NCBI RefSeq assembly: GCF_024397855.1
Contig: NZ_CP073343.1
Span: forward strand, 1,364,001 to 1,428,000
Source: Marinomonas rhizomae
Lineage (GTDB): Bacteria; Pseudomonadota; Gammaproteobacteria; Pseudomonadales; Marinomonadaceae
Length of the DNA stretch: 64,000 bases
Reading direction: 5' to 3'
The notes beneath the pieces were generated by a model. The model made no database searches. It had not been told where the DNA came from and saw nothing but the letters and a program-made list of their open reading frames with translations. Numbering within the stretch: position 1 is the first letter of the stretch; every line of letters begins with the position of its first letter. The translations under genes and the position numbers were made by a program. Of the stretch, positions 38,838 to 47,697 are shown piece by piece.

Positions 38838-40190
38838 TTATAAAAAATCAGTTTGGTCGTATTTATCCAATTTGTTATAGAGAGTTTTGATACTGATGCC
38901 AAGTTGATTGGCTGTATCGGTTTTATTGCCGTCATTGTTTTTGAGTGTTTTTAAGATGGCAATTTTTTCGATGTCATCTAAACGCATGCCAGTAGGAATA
39001 CCTGCTGTGGTGCTGGTTTCGGTTTGATCGCTAAGATCATTGGTAACAAGGTGTTCTGGGTGAATAATAGAGTCTGACAGAATGTAAGCTCGCTCTACAG
39101 CGTGTTTTAATTCACGCACATTGCCTGGCCAAGTGTAATGGTTGATCTTTTCTAGGCTTTGTTCTGAAAAGTGTTTTTGCTGACCATCTTGAGCGTTTCG
39201 GTAAGCCAAAAAGTGCTGAGCAAGGCCACAGGCATCACCTTCACGGGCACGTAACGTAGGAACCATGATAGGAAATTGAGCTAAACGAAAATAGAGGTCT
39301 TCGCGGAAAACCTCGTCTCGAATGGCGTCACTTAATGTGCGGTTTGTGGCTGCAACAATGCGTACGTTAGCGATTTTTACTTGTTGAGAGCCAACAGGCT
39401 TGTATTCACCGCTTTCAAGCACTCTTAATAGTTTTACTTGTTGCTCATACGGCATCTCGGTGATTTCATCTAAAAACAGAGTACCGCCTTCTGCTTGCTC
39501 GAAAACGCCTTGGTGATCTTTATGTGCTCCGGTAAATGCACCTTTAACATGACCGAATAGTTCACTGTCAATCAATTCGGGGCTAAGTGCTCCACAGTTG
39601 ATAGCGACAAAAGGGCCTTCGGCGCGTTGACTGAAAACATGTAATGTATTGGCGATAAGCTCTTTACCAGTGCCACTTTCGCCCATAATAAAAGCGTTGG
39701 CTTTAGTTGCAGCTACTTTTCGAATGGTACGATAAAGAGAGTGCATCGCCGTTGAAGAGCCGACCAATAATCCAAATTGATCCAAATAGCTGGTTTGGGT
39801 GTGAGTGTTTTCGTGAGATCGGTTTAGGTCATAAAAGACTTCTTCTAACGAAGATTCAATCAGTTTTAGATTGTAAGGGGCGCGATAGTGAAATCCGGCG
39901 CCTTTCTGCATTAGCGAATCCAGTATTGGGTCAGGTTCGCCTTTGCTGAAAAATAAGAATTCAGTCTGATACAAGACAGGGCTATTAATAAGCGCTTTTA
40001 AGGCAACATCCTGTAATGAACTGACTTCAATAAGAGCAACATCAGATTTTGTGGTGGACAGTTGATCCAGCCAGTTTTCATCTTGATGACTGATGTTTAA
40101 CTCGTATTGTCGAACGCCATTTAAAGATAGCAAATTTGAAGCTAATAATGGATCTTGAACATGCATAAATAGCTTTGGTGAAGACATCAT
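38838..40190 (-). CDS. Sigma-54-dependent transcriptional activator, degenerate receiver
   Basis: A 450-residue activator. The N-terminal about 115 residues resemble a receiver but the phosphoacceptor region reads DVALIEVSS, lacking the Asp. The AAA+ domain has FIMGESGTGKELIA (Walker A), GHVKGAFTGAHKDH (sigma-54 contact GAFTGA), GGTLFLDEI (Walker B) and FREDLYFRLAQFPI; the C-terminal Fis-type helix-turn-helix is DTANQLGISIKTLYNKL. Start ATG 40190 follows AGGGAA. Activation must be by something other than phosphorylation. The neighbouring sigma-54 promoter is the obvious candidate target. Confidence 0.9.
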   Translation of the reverse strand: MMSSPKLFMHVQDPLLASNLLSLNGVRQYELNISHQDENWLDQLSTTKSDVALIEVSSLQDVALKALINSPVLYQTEFLFFSKGEPDPILDSLMQKGAGFHYRAPYNLKLIESSLEEVFYDLNRSHENTHTQTSYLDQFGLLVGSSTAMHSLYRTIRKVAATKANAFIMGESGTGKELIANTLHVFSQRAEGPFVAINCGALSPELIDSELFGHVKGAFTGAHKDHQGVFEQAEGGTLFLDEITEMPYEQQVKLLRVLESGEYKPVGSQQVKIANVRIVAATNRTLSDAIRDEVFREDLYFRLAQFPIMVPTLRAREGDACGLAQHFLAYRNAQDGQQKHFSEQSLEKINHYTWPGNVRELKHAVERAYILSDSIIHPEHLVTNDLSDQTETSTTAGIPTGMRLDDIEKIAILKTLKNNDGNKTDTANQLGISIKTLYNKLDKYDQTDFL

Positions 40191-40353
40191 TATTTTCCCT
40201 AGATAGAACAGAAGATTGATCCTAAAATTTATATGGGTCATGGAATCATAGGAAGATAAGTCGCTCCTAGTCTTTTAAAGTAACTTTGCATTAAACACGG
40301 GGTTAATTATCCTTATTTGCACAAAGTTCACCCTTTTTTGAAAGGAGACAAGC

Positions 40354-40821
40354 ATGCTTAACCACAATAGTTCAGAGGGTATGCCTTATCCAGATAGGGA
40401 CTCATGCGTCTTATGTGACATGCTTTCTATGTGTTTTGATGGCTTTGTTGCTAACTCGGCACTATATGGGCGAGTTGGGAATACTATGGATAAACATGTG
40501 TTTAAAAAGGTATCGTCTTTATATAGACGTTTGGCTGAACGCTTGTTGCATGGGATGGGAAGACTACCAGAAGACACTGGCACAATGAATCCAGAGCCAG
40601 GCTATATCGCCACCGCGTATTTATCGGCTCTAAATGCAGCAGACAAACATGTCGCAAGTCGTGTTATGTCGGTTAACTGGCAGGTAGTAAAACGTATTGG
40701 TAAGTTAGTTAAGAAATTAGATAACCTGTTGTTGGTAAATATGGTTGTTGATTATTTAGCTTGTATACAGATGGTCTTAGATAACGCACATAAACGTAGA
40801 AAAGCGGCAGAGCTGAGCTAA
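40354..40821 (+). CDS. Hypothetical protein
   Basis: A 155-residue soluble, mostly helical protein with no motif I recognise. It has an N-terminal CVLCDMLSMC cysteine cluster and a basic C-terminal helix (NAHKRRKAAELS). The ribosome site AAAGGAGA before ATG 40354 is excellent and a strong terminator follows, so it is a real single-gene unit. It is divergent from the sigma-54 activator, with only 163 bases between starts. Confidence 0.65.
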   Translation: MLNHNSSEGMPYPDRDSCVLCDMLSMCFDGFVANSALYGRVGNTMDKHVFKKVSSLYRRLAERLLHGMGRLPEDTGTMNPEPGYIATAYLSALNAADKHVASRVMSVNWQVVKRIGKLVKKLDNLLLVNMVVDYLACIQMVLDNAHKRRKAAELS

Positions 40822-40851
40822 ATAAAAAAAGAGCATGCGCTCTTTTTTTAT
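40822..40851. terminator. Bidirectional terminator
   Basis: AATAAAAAAAGAGC pairs with GCTCTTTTTTTATT around ATGC. It sits between convergent genes at 40354-40821 and 40887-41687, with A/T-runs on both sides. Confidence 0.88.
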
Positions 40852-40886
40852 TTATAAAACATAGTGGTTAAATGATAATTAGATTA

Positions 40887-41687
40887 TCACTTATCTACCA
40901 TTCTATAGTCCAATTTGCCGACAATAGTGCCATGATTGTCTGATGTAATCACATTAAAGCTTGCGTTATTTTTTTCTCTTTTTGGATTAACGGTAGAGAT
41001 GACCTGACCATTAACAACAAGCTGGTAAGTTTCCGAGAAAGTAATATGCAAGTCTTCTGATTTTGGGTTTTCAAACAAAATATTGTCTTTTAAGCGGATG
41101 ACTCGACTCTCGCCACGGACCCATTGGCCAACAAGAGGTTGCGCTTTAAATGTCGCCTTATCATGAGTAATGGTGGCTTCTGTTAGAAAAATTCGGATTA
41201 AATCGCCATTCATCGCCACTTTTTCTCTGTCACTTACACGTGAATTCAACATAGCAAGCGCTGTATTGGTCTTACTAACATATGAACGAAGTAGTTGAAT
41301 GCCCGTGTTTAATTCCTTTTCGCTCATTTTGTCATTAGCGACTATTTTAGGTAAGTCAGGGGCGTTTCCTGTTCTATTTTTTAGTTCTGTAAGGTTAGCA
41401 TTAGCTAACTTTTTTTGAGCATTAAGTTGTTCAACTAAGTCTGCGTTGCTTTTAGTAATGTTTGCTTTCGCAGCGTTGTTATTGCTAGTTTCAGTAATAA
41501 CGCTGGTTTCTACCGTTGCGGTTTCGCCAGCAGGTGTTTTGCTAGGGGCGGCTTCTTGCTCTGTATTTACGGTATTTTGAGCTGGCGTTGTCTCAATTTT
41601 ACTGTTTTGTAAGTCTTTAAAAATTGGCATCGAGCAGGCACTTAAAAAAAGTGTCGCAAGTAAAAGGCCGGTACGAAATGTAGACAT
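40887..41687 (-). CDS. Predicted lipoprotein of unknown function
   Basis: A 266-residue protein with signal FRTGLLLATLFLSACSMP (lipobox LSAC), a low-complexity Thr/Ala/Glu/Asn linker of about 60 residues, a helical stretch (ADLVEQLNAQKKLANANLTELKNRT), and a C-terminal beta-rich domain (VIRLKDNILFENPKSEDLHI, TYQLVVNGQVIS). No family is recognised. AGGATT precedes the ATG. Monocistronic. Confidence 0.7.
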   Translation of the reverse strand: MSTFRTGLLLATLFLSACSMPIFKDLQNSKIETTPAQNTVNTEQEAAPSKTPAGETATVETSVITETSNNNAAKANITKSNADLVEQLNAQKKLANANLTELKNRTGNAPDLPKIVANDKMSEKELNTGIQLLRSYVSKTNTALAMLNSRVSDREKVAMNGDLIRIFLTEATITHDKATFKAQPLVGQWVRGESRVIRLKDNILFENPKSEDLHITFSETYQLVVNGQVISTVNPKREKNNASFNVITSDNHGTIVGKLDYRMVDK

Positions 41688-41880
41688 TGATTAATCCTGA
41701 GATTATAAGCGAATAATTAAGTCGCCAAGTATGCGGTATGGCGGATTGTATGTCGAGCTGAAGTACCCGTTACTCATGCGAGTATTCTATTTAAAAGTGC
41801 AAATAGAAGCTCTAAAAGACTTGGGTGAACATCATATACAGCGAAGGCGAGAGACAAGCCACGGCAAGCCTCTCTTTACA

Positions 41881-42642
41881 TTATTTTTGTGACTGGTTCC
41901 ACAAAATGCATTCATCTAACGTGACGCCTTTGCCGCCAAAAATATCCAGCGCACTACCTATAGTTAAATCCACTAAGCCATTAGACAATTCATGAACGCG
42001 TTTTAAGTCCGACAAAGAACGAGCGCCGCCAGCGTAAGTAACTGCAACTGGGCAACCTTGGCCAAGCAGTTGAACCAATTCTTCATCAATACCAGCTTGC
42101 AAGCCTTCAACATCAGCTGCATGAATCAAAAATTCATCGCAGTGGTTTGCTAGTTCAATTAGATTTTCTTGGTTAACTTGAGTCGATGTAATGGTTTGCC
42201 AGCGATCAGTTGCAATATACCAACCATCTTGTGTACGACGGCAACTTAAATCAAGCACTAAACGATCAGTACCTGTTTCTCGTTTTATTTTATCTAAGCG
42301 ATCCCAAGAGAATTCACCATTTTCGAATAAATAAGACGTTACAATAACGTGAGAAGCTCCTGCTTTTAAGTAACCTTCAGCATTGCTACTGTTAACACCG
42401 CCGCCAAATTGCAAACCATCAGGGTAAGCGCGAAGGGCGCTAAGTGCTTCTTCTTGGTTGCCCTTACCTAAAGCAATAACATGACCACCAACTAGGCCAT
42501 GCTCACGATACATATTTGCGTAATGTTCAGCATTGTATTCGCTGATAAAGTTCTCTGTGGCACCTGTGTCATTTAGACTTCCACCAACAATTTGCTTAAC
42601 CTTGCCTTGGTGTAGATCGATACAAGGACGGAATTGGGTCAC
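41881..42642 (-). CDS. HisA-like isomerase of eukaryotic (HIS6) type
   Basis: A 253-residue (beta/alpha)8 enzyme matching the eukaryotic form of phosphoribosylformimino-AICAR-ribotide isomerase: FRPCIDLHQGKVKQIVGGSL, GLQFGGGVN, HVIVTSYLFENGEFSWDRL, LVLDLSCRRTQDGWYIATD, EFLIHAADVEGLQAGIDEEL, and DLTIGSALDIFGGKGVT. These resemble yeast His6 far more than bacterial HisA. It starts at GTG 42642 with TAGGAG upstream. No other his gene is adjacent, so it may replace or duplicate the canonical enzyme, or act on a related aminosugar-phosphate substrate. Confidence 0.85.
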   Translation of the reverse strand: MTQFRPCIDLHQGKVKQIVGGSLNDTGATENFISEYNAEHYANMYREHGLVGGHVIALGKGNQEEALSALRAYPDGLQFGGGVNSSNAEGYLKAGASHVIVTSYLFENGEFSWDRLDKIKRETGTDRLVLDLSCRRTQDGWYIATDRWQTITSTQVNQENLIELANHCDEFLIHAADVEGLQAGIDEELVQLLGQGCPVAVTYAGGARSLSDLKRVHELSNGLVDLTIGSALDIFGGKGVTLDECILWNQSQK

Positions 42643-42783
42643 AAAAAAACTCCTATCTAGTCTGAAAATGAAACGGCGATTGTAACCGATAATGTACTGA
42701 TAAACGATGCACCAAAGCAAACACTTCTTAAGCCTGTTATAATCGTCGGCCATTTCAATAGAAAGAAACATAAAGCTGCCATC

Positions 42784-43197
42784 ATGCTACAAATTACCCT
42801 CGCCGTGGCGATCCCAGACCACGAAATTGAATTAACCGCTATCCGAGCGCAAGGCGCAGGCGGTCAAAACGTCAATAAAGTCTCTTCTGCCATCCATCTT
42901 AGATTCAATGTCGCCAGCTCTTCTTTGCCTGAATTTTATAAAGAGCGTTTGTTAGCATTAAGCGATTCTCGTCTTACCAAAGACGGCGACATTGTGCTTA
43001 AGGCACAGCAACATCGAACCCAAGAGTTAAACCGAGAAGATGCACTGGCAAGACTGAAAGAGCTGATTCTTGAAGCGGTACGTGTGCAAAAAGCGCGTAG
43101 ACCGACCAAACCATCACGCTCTTCGCAGAAAAAACGGATTGATAAGAAAAAGCAAAAAGGCCAAATCAAAAGTTTGCGCCGTAGTAATTGGGATTAG
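42784..43197 (+). CDS. arfB: Alternative ribosome-rescue factor B
   Basis: A 137-residue stalled-ribosome peptidyl-tRNA hydrolase. The catalytic GGQ motif is in IRAQGAGGQNVNKVSSAIHL, and the C-terminal basic tail (KKRIDKKKQKGQIKSLRR), which enters the empty mRNA channel, is intact. Size matches E. coli YaeJ/ArfB. It is divergent from the HisA-like gene, with 141 bases between starts. Confidence 0.93.
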   Translation: MLQITLAVAIPDHEIELTAIRAQGAGGQNVNKVSSAIHLRFNVASSSLPEFYKERLLALSDSRLTKDGDIVLKAQQHRTQELNREDALARLKELILEAVRVQKARRPTKPSRSSQKKRIDKKKQKGQIKSLRRSNWD

Positions 43198-43240
43198 CCA
43201 TCCATTACCCCCAGCCGTATTATTTTAGGGAGAGAGAAAC

Positions 43241-43714
43241 ATGATTATGCTACGAAAAATGCGCCAAGCAGAATTTCCCGCATTTAGTGAATATTTTATC
43301 GAAGATTACAGTCAAGAAATTGCCTTAAATTATGGGCGTTCTATCACTGATGCCCTTGTATTAGCAGAACAAGATCTGTCAAAAAGCTTCCCTACGGGTG
43401 TCGACAGTGATAGCCAAGTATTGCTCTGTATTGAGACAAGCATTAACCAGCAAAACACGTTGATTGGTTATCTTTGGTACTCAATCAATGCTGAAGACCA
43501 AACGGCGTTTATTTGCGATTTTTATATTAATGAGCCTCATCGCAGTAAACAATTTGGTAGACATGCCATGAGTGAACTTGAAGAACGACTTAAAAATGAC
43601 GGCATTCATCAGATTAAGCTCAGAGTGGCTTACCACAATAAACGCGCCTTTGCCTTGTACGAAAAAATAGGTTTTGTGGTGACTGGCTATAATATGTCTA
43701 AGAACATTGTCTAA
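43241..43714 (+). CDS. GNAT-family N-acetyltransferase
   Basis: A 157-residue acetyltransferase: FICDFYINEPHRSKQFGRHAMSELEE holds motif A (a variant R-S-K-Q-F-G-R acetyl-CoA loop) and VAYHNKRAFALYEKIGFVVTGYNMSK motif B. AGGGAGAG precedes ATG 43241, 43 bases after arfB, so cotranscription is likely. Substrate unknown. Confidence 0.85.
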   Translation: MIMLRKMRQAEFPAFSEYFIEDYSQEIALNYGRSITDALVLAEQDLSKSFPTGVDSDSQVLLCIETSINQQNTLIGYLWYSINAEDQTAFICDFYINEPHRSKQFGRHAMSELEERLKNDGIHQIKLRVAYHNKRAFALYEKIGFVVTGYNMSKNIV

Positions 43715-43733
43715 AAGTAGTGGTCTGCAAATT

Positions 43734-43937
43734 ATGTCAGAAACACATAAAACCGATCCCAATATAAAAAGCCCTTGTATTCGTCAGTGCTGCCTTGATG
43801 GTGACGACGTTTGTGTGGGCTGTTATCGAACCATTACTGAAATCATGGATTGGCAAAAATCGACACAAAGTCAGAAATTAGAGGTTTTGGCTAATTGCTC
43901 AATACGAAAAAAGAAGCACGACTTCCTACATCCTTAA
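43734..43937 (+). CDS. DUF1289 small Cys-rich protein
   Basis: A 67-residue protein with CIRQCCLDGDDVCVGCYRTITEIMDW, the cysteine pattern of the DUF1289 family, presumably binding zinc or an Fe-S cluster. The start ATG 43734 lies 19 bases after the acetyltransferase stop; a longer frame overlaps that gene without support. Function unknown. Confidence 0.8.
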   Translation: MSETHKTDPNIKSPCIRQCCLDGDDVCVGCYRTITEIMDWQKSTQSQKLEVLANCSIRKKKHDFLHP

Positions 43938-44127
43938 TATTCCCTCAGCAATTTTCAATATTTACTTCCTCGCCTTTACCTTATTTGGCGCATTCAGTTC
44001 TGCTTTAAATTAATTTTTCAAATATTTGTGTAAGAAAGTGATATCTGCCCACGTCTAATCTTCAGAAACAGAATATGAGCGCTTGGACCTTTCCAAGTTT
44101 TTAGATGATATAGGTAGGTAACTTACC

Positions 44128-44709
44128 TTGATTGCAGAATTACAAGTATGGCTAACATCGGGAACAGCGTCGCTGACCTTGTTGTGTGTTGGCATTGTGC
44201 TCTTGTCTTATTTACTCGAAGACCTTGCCATCGCAACAGCGGCGACCTTGTCTGCCCATGGGGACTTGCCTTCTTCACTTGCATTAATGTCGATTTTTAT
44301 TGGCATCGCGACGGGGGATTTGGGCTTGTATGTCTTGGGGCGTTACGCCCGAAAAGTCAGATGGTTACGCTATCGAGCCTTAACCAATTCTTCGTTTAAA
44401 GTCGTGAGACAAAAGCTGACCCAGCGTGCTTTTTTGAACCTTTTCTTAATTCGTTTTATTCCCGGCTTAAGAACCATTGGTTTTACCTTAAGTGGTTTTC
44501 TCGTCATTCCGTTACCTGTCTTTTTTAGTGCTGTTCTGCTTGCTACTTCTATTTGGACGCTGGTGGTGTTCACACTAATTTACCAAATAGGTAGCAGTGT
44601 TTTTATGCAAGTTTCAGAGCTGAAATGGCTACTTATTCCTGTGGCATTTGGTCTGTTGTTTTTAATGAATCGTTTTCTTAATAAATCGTTTACGCGAGGT
44701 ATGTCATGA
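44128..44709 (+). CDS. DedA-family (VTT-domain) membrane protein
   Basis: A 193-residue inner-membrane protein with about five hydrophobic segments. EDLAIATAATLSAHGDLP, IGIATGDLGLYVLGRYA and FLNLFLIRFIPGLRTIGFTLSGF are the signature stretches of DedA proteins (acidic residue near the first helix, GxxxG, F/LxRFxPGxR). DedA members are lipid flippases, for example of undecaprenyl phosphate. The apparent start is a TTG at 44128 after AGGTAGG. First gene of a seven-gene operon; its stop overlaps the next start as ATGA. Confidence 0.82.
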   Translation: MIAELQVWLTSGTASLTLLCVGIVLLSYLLEDLAIATAATLSAHGDLPSSLALMSIFIGIATGDLGLYVLGRYARKVRWLRYRALTNSSFKVVRQKLTQRAFLNLFLIRFIPGLRTIGFTLSGFLVIPLPVFFSAVLLATSIWTLVVFTLIYQIGSSVFMQVSELKWLLIPVAFGLLFLMNRFLNKSFTRGMS

Positions 44710-45839
44710 GTGCCATGGTTGAGGGGCAGTTCATTGCGCCAAATAGAATTAATGCTGGAATGCCGCTGCTCCAAGTTGAAGAGGAAGCGAGTATTTCACC
44801 TTATGAATTCATGCCAAGCTGGTTTTTTTACGCGCCAGTGGTCGTGCAGAGTCTGTTACTTGGTGTGCGTCACGGCGATGTTTGTTTGCCTTTAATTGCC
44901 AATCCTAGCATCAAGTTGAGCGGCATGGTGGGCGAGTCCAAAACAGACATATTGAATTTGGCTGGCCCAGTAGCCAAGCAATGGATTGAGCCTTTTATTA
45001 CCCTGACGAAAAACCAAGAGAGCGTTGCTGTTCAATTAGAAGACGCACAGCAAGCAATGGACGTCGCGCAGTTGTCATTTCCCATTGTGGCTAAGCCAGA
45101 TTTAGGGTGTCGTGGTGTTGGTGTCAAGCTACTGAAATCCACAGCGCAACTTCATGACTATATTCAAACGTTTCCTATCTCCGCTCAGTTTCTACTGCAA
45201 CGTAAAGCGCCATATCAAGCGGAAGCAGGTGTCTTCTATGTGCGTTATCCAGGGCAGGAACAGGGCGAGATTATTTCCATCACCTTGAAATACACCCCCA
45301 GTGTTGTCGGTGACGGCACGCACAGTTTAAGACAGCTGATTGAGCGTTGCCCGCGAGCCGGTCAGTTAGCGCATTTGTATTTCCCACGTCATACACAAAA
45401 GCTGGATTGGATTCCCGCAGACGGTGAGGAATATCCTCTCGCGTTTGCTGGCAGTCACAGCCGTGGCTCGATTTTTCGTAATGGCAATCAATACATCACG
45501 CAAGCATTAACGCGCAAATTGGATGAGATCTTAAAAGATGTGGATGGCTACTACTACGGCCGTTTAGACATCAAGTTTGCTGATATTGAGTCTTTTATGG
45601 CAGGTGAAAACTTTTCTATTTTAGAAATGAATGGTGCCAGCAGTGAAGCCACACATATTTGGGACCGCAATACCAGGTTATCCGAAATTTTCAGCACCTT
45701 GCTAAAGCAGTATCGAATTTTGTTCGAGATAGGCGCCTTGCAGAAAAAGCGTGGTTTTAAATCGCCGACGATTCGAGCTTTGTTAAAAGCCTGGCGAGAA
45801 GAAAAAGCACTTATTCAGCACTATCCGGCTACTGATTAA
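44706..45839 (+). CDS. ATP-grasp ligase of unknown substrate
   Basis: A 377-residue protein with an ATP-grasp fold: FPIVAKPDLGCRGVGVKLL (nucleotide-binding lysine and Gly-rich loop), LQRKAPYQAEAGVFYVRYP, then YYYGRLDIKFAD and FSILEMNGASSEATHIWD with the metal-binding acidic residues and Asn. Overall layout is like D-alanine-D-alanine ligase relatives. ATP-grasp enzymes join a carboxylate to an amine or thiol through an acyl phosphate. Between a lipid-flippase-like protein and an N-acyltransferase fusion, a role in amino-acid-modified lipids is inference. Confidence 0.78.
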   Translation: MSAMVEGQFIAPNRINAGMPLLQVEEEASISPYEFMPSWFFYAPVVVQSLLLGVRHGDVCLPLIANPSIKLSGMVGESKTDILNLAGPVAKQWIEPFITLTKNQESVAVQLEDAQQAMDVAQLSFPIVAKPDLGCRGVGVKLLKSTAQLHDYIQTFPISAQFLLQRKAPYQAEAGVFYVRYPGQEQGEIISITLKYTPSVVGDGTHSLRQLIERCPRAGQLAHLYFPRHTQKLDWIPADGEEYPLAFAGSHSRGSIFRNGNQYITQALTRKLDEILKDVDGYYYGRLDIKFADIESFMAGENFSILEMNGASSEATHIWDRNTRLSEIFSTLLKQYRILFEIGALQKKRGFKSPTIRALLKAWREEKALIQHYPATD

Positions 45840-45868
45840 ATTAAGAGACGTTCTTGTAAGGAAAACCT

Positions 45869-46426
45869 ATGCAATCGGTATTGAAAAAAAAACAAGTCAG
45901 TGACTTCCCCGCAGCGACCTATGTGCCAACGGTGCAAGGTTGTCTTGAGGTGTTTGCTCAGGCGTCTCGTTGCTTACAGATGCTCGACGATGACGCTTAT
46001 CAAGCGTCGATGAAGCCTGTGGTGAACAGTTCTATTGGTGAGCATTTTCGTCATTGGTTAGATGTCTTTAATGCCGTTTATCAAGCGGGAATAGTGATTG
46101 ATTATAACCAACGTCGTCGTGGTCATAGGGTGGAAACATCGCGCTCTGTTGCCTTAGTTGAAATCGACGAGCTGACAAACTGGCTTACTGGCTTATCGGA
46201 AAAAGAGCTTAAGAAAAACGTGAATGTTTTGACCGAAGTCTCTGTTTCGCATACGCAAGCTTGCCTTATGTCGTCGACCTTAGAGCGTGAAATTACCTTT
46301 GCGGCGCTGCATGCGAATCATCATTTTGCCATGGTGAAGGTGGCCGCCAGTTTAATGAATAAAAGCATTGATGAAGATTTTGGCATTGCACCCGCCACCG
46401 CAACGTTTTTACGAGGGCAATCATAA
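45869..46426 (+). CDS. DinB-like four-helix protein
   Basis: A 185-residue helical protein with histidines spaced as in DinB/YfiT metalloproteins: SSIGEHFRHWLDVFNAVYQ and FAALHANHHFAMVKVAAS. DinB-type proteins bind a divalent metal by three His and several are thiol (bacillithiol or mycothiol) transferases. Function here is unknown. AAGGAAAA precedes the ATG; the stop overlaps the next start as TAATG. Confidence 0.65.
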   Translation: MQSVLKKKQVSDFPAATYVPTVQGCLEVFAQASRCLQMLDDDAYQASMKPVVNSSIGEHFRHWLDVFNAVYQAGIVIDYNQRRRGHRVETSRSVALVEIDELTNWLTGLSEKELKKNVNVLTEVSVSHTQACLMSSTLEREITFAALHANHHFAMVKVAASLMNKSIDEDFGIAPATATFLRGQS

Positions 46427-47211
46427 TGTGCTCGGTTTCTTGGTGGATTGATGAGTCAGGTTATCAATTGTTTTTCAATCGTGACGAACAAAAAGCACGT
46501 GCGCCAGCGTTGCCACCTCAGTTCTTTTTACAGCAGGGTGTTCAGGTGTTGATGCCAGTGGACCCTGTCGGCAAAGGCAGTTGGATTAGTTTAAATGAGC
46601 AAGGGTTGTCGCTTTGTTTGCTGAATAATTATCAAGGCAAAAATCCCGCCGGTGAGCTGGTTAGTCGTGGGCAATTATTAAAGCATTTATCCAGTACGAC
46701 AAGTATCAGTCAAGTTGAGCTGCAGTTTGCCCTGTTGGATCTTCAGCAGTTTGCACCTTTTACTTTATTAGCCTTTGAATTTGGCTGTGAAAAGGTGCGG
46801 GAATTCCAATGGGATGGTGAACGCGTCGCTATTGATTACGCCATATCACCGCATTTTTCGTCTGCAGTGGAACTAGAAACAGTTACGACCTATCGACAAT
46901 CCATCTATGAGGAACTCACCGTCGCAAGCGCTGACGATTTGCTGTTGTTTCATTCTCAGCACCATCCAGAACAGTCTCATTTTTCGGTTTGTATGCACAG
47001 AGAAGACGCTCAAACCGTGAGTTTTACTCGGATTCAGGTCACAAAAGACAATTTTCAAATGAGCTATGTAGCCGGATCGCCTTGCTCGAATTTAACGCCA
47101 CAAGCGTTGGCGTCTCAGAGCTATTGTTTTCAAGACAATGGTTTTCAAAGCAATCGTTCTCAAGACACGTGTTTTCACGAAAAGGTTTCCCTCGTTAGTG
47201 GTTCTTATTAA
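46426..47211 (+). CDS. NRDE/TANGO2-family protein with repeat tail
   Basis: A 261-residue protein. CSVSWWIDESGYQLFFNRDEQKARA contains the N-terminal Cys and the NRDE motif that define the TANGO2 family, an Ntn-hydrolase-like fold linked to haem and lipid handling. GKGSWISLNEQGLSLCLLNNY continues the family pattern. Residues 233-252 are four five-residue units (YCFQD, NGFQS, NRSQD, TCFHE) beyond the expected domain end. Translationally coupled to the DinB-like gene. Confidence 0.8.
   Translation: MCSVSWWIDESGYQLFFNRDEQKARAPALPPQFFLQQGVQVLMPVDPVGKGSWISLNEQGLSLCLLNNYQGKNPAGELVSRGQLLKHLSSTTSISQVELQFALLDLQQFAPFTLLAFEFGCEKVREFQWDGERVAIDYAISPHFSSAVELETVTTYRQSIYEELTVASADDLLLFHSQHHPEQSHFSVCMHREDAQTVSFTRIQVTKDNFQMSYVAGSPCSNLTPQALASQSYCFQDNGFQSNRSQDTCFHEKVSLVSGSY
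47122..47181 (+). repeat. Four tandem 15-bp units inside the NRDE-protein gene
   Basis: TATTGTTTTCAAGAC, AATGGTTTTCAAAGC, AATCGTTCTCAAGAC and ACGTGTTTTCACGAA lie head to tail. They keep the reading frame and encode five-residue units near the C-terminus, which suggests a young in-frame expansion. Confidence 0.7.
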
Positions 47212-47230
47212 TCAAAATTTAGGAGTTGTT

Positions 47231-47674
47231 ATGACACGTTTAATGATGTTTTTAGCCTTGTTTATGAGCAGTCTGGCGTTTGCGCAAGATGAAATTTACA
47301 CCGGCTATTTTAGTAATAAAGCACTTAGCGGCTATGACACGGTTGCTTACTTTACGGACCAAAAACCGGCCGAAGGCAGTGCCAAGTTCGTCACTGAATA
47401 TAAAGGCGCTGATTGGTATTTTGCCTCGCAACAGCATCTGGATATGTTCAAAGCTGAACCTGAAAAATACGCTCCGCAATATGGTGGCTATTGCGCTTGG
47501 GCTGTGTCTGCCAAGAACGACTTCGCCTCTTCTGATCCAAAAGATTGGGCCGTGGTCGATGGCAAGCTGTATCTGAATTATGACGACAACATTAAACGCA
47601 AGTGGGATCAAGATCCTGCGTTGCACATCAAACAAGCGGATGCCAATTGGCCAAGCCTGATCGGTAAAAAATAA
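47231..47674 (+). CDS. Secreted YHS-domain protein
   Basis: A 147-residue protein with a cleavable signal (RLMMFLALFMSSLAFAQD) followed by a YHS domain: ALSGYDTVAYFTDQKPAEG, WYFASQQHLDMFKAEPEKYAPQYGGYCAWAVS. YHS domains are thought to bind metals, here in the periplasm. AGGAG precedes ATG 47231 closely. It sits between the NRDE gene and the DoxX-like gene. Confidence 0.85.
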   Translation: MTRLMMFLALFMSSLAFAQDEIYTGYFSNKALSGYDTVAYFTDQKPAEGSAKFVTEYKGADWYFASQQHLDMFKAEPEKYAPQYGGYCAWAVSAKNDFASSDPKDWAVVDGKLYLNYDDNIKRKWDQDPALHIKQADANWPSLIGKK

Positions 47675-47697
47675 TACTTATAAATAAGGTCAATAAA

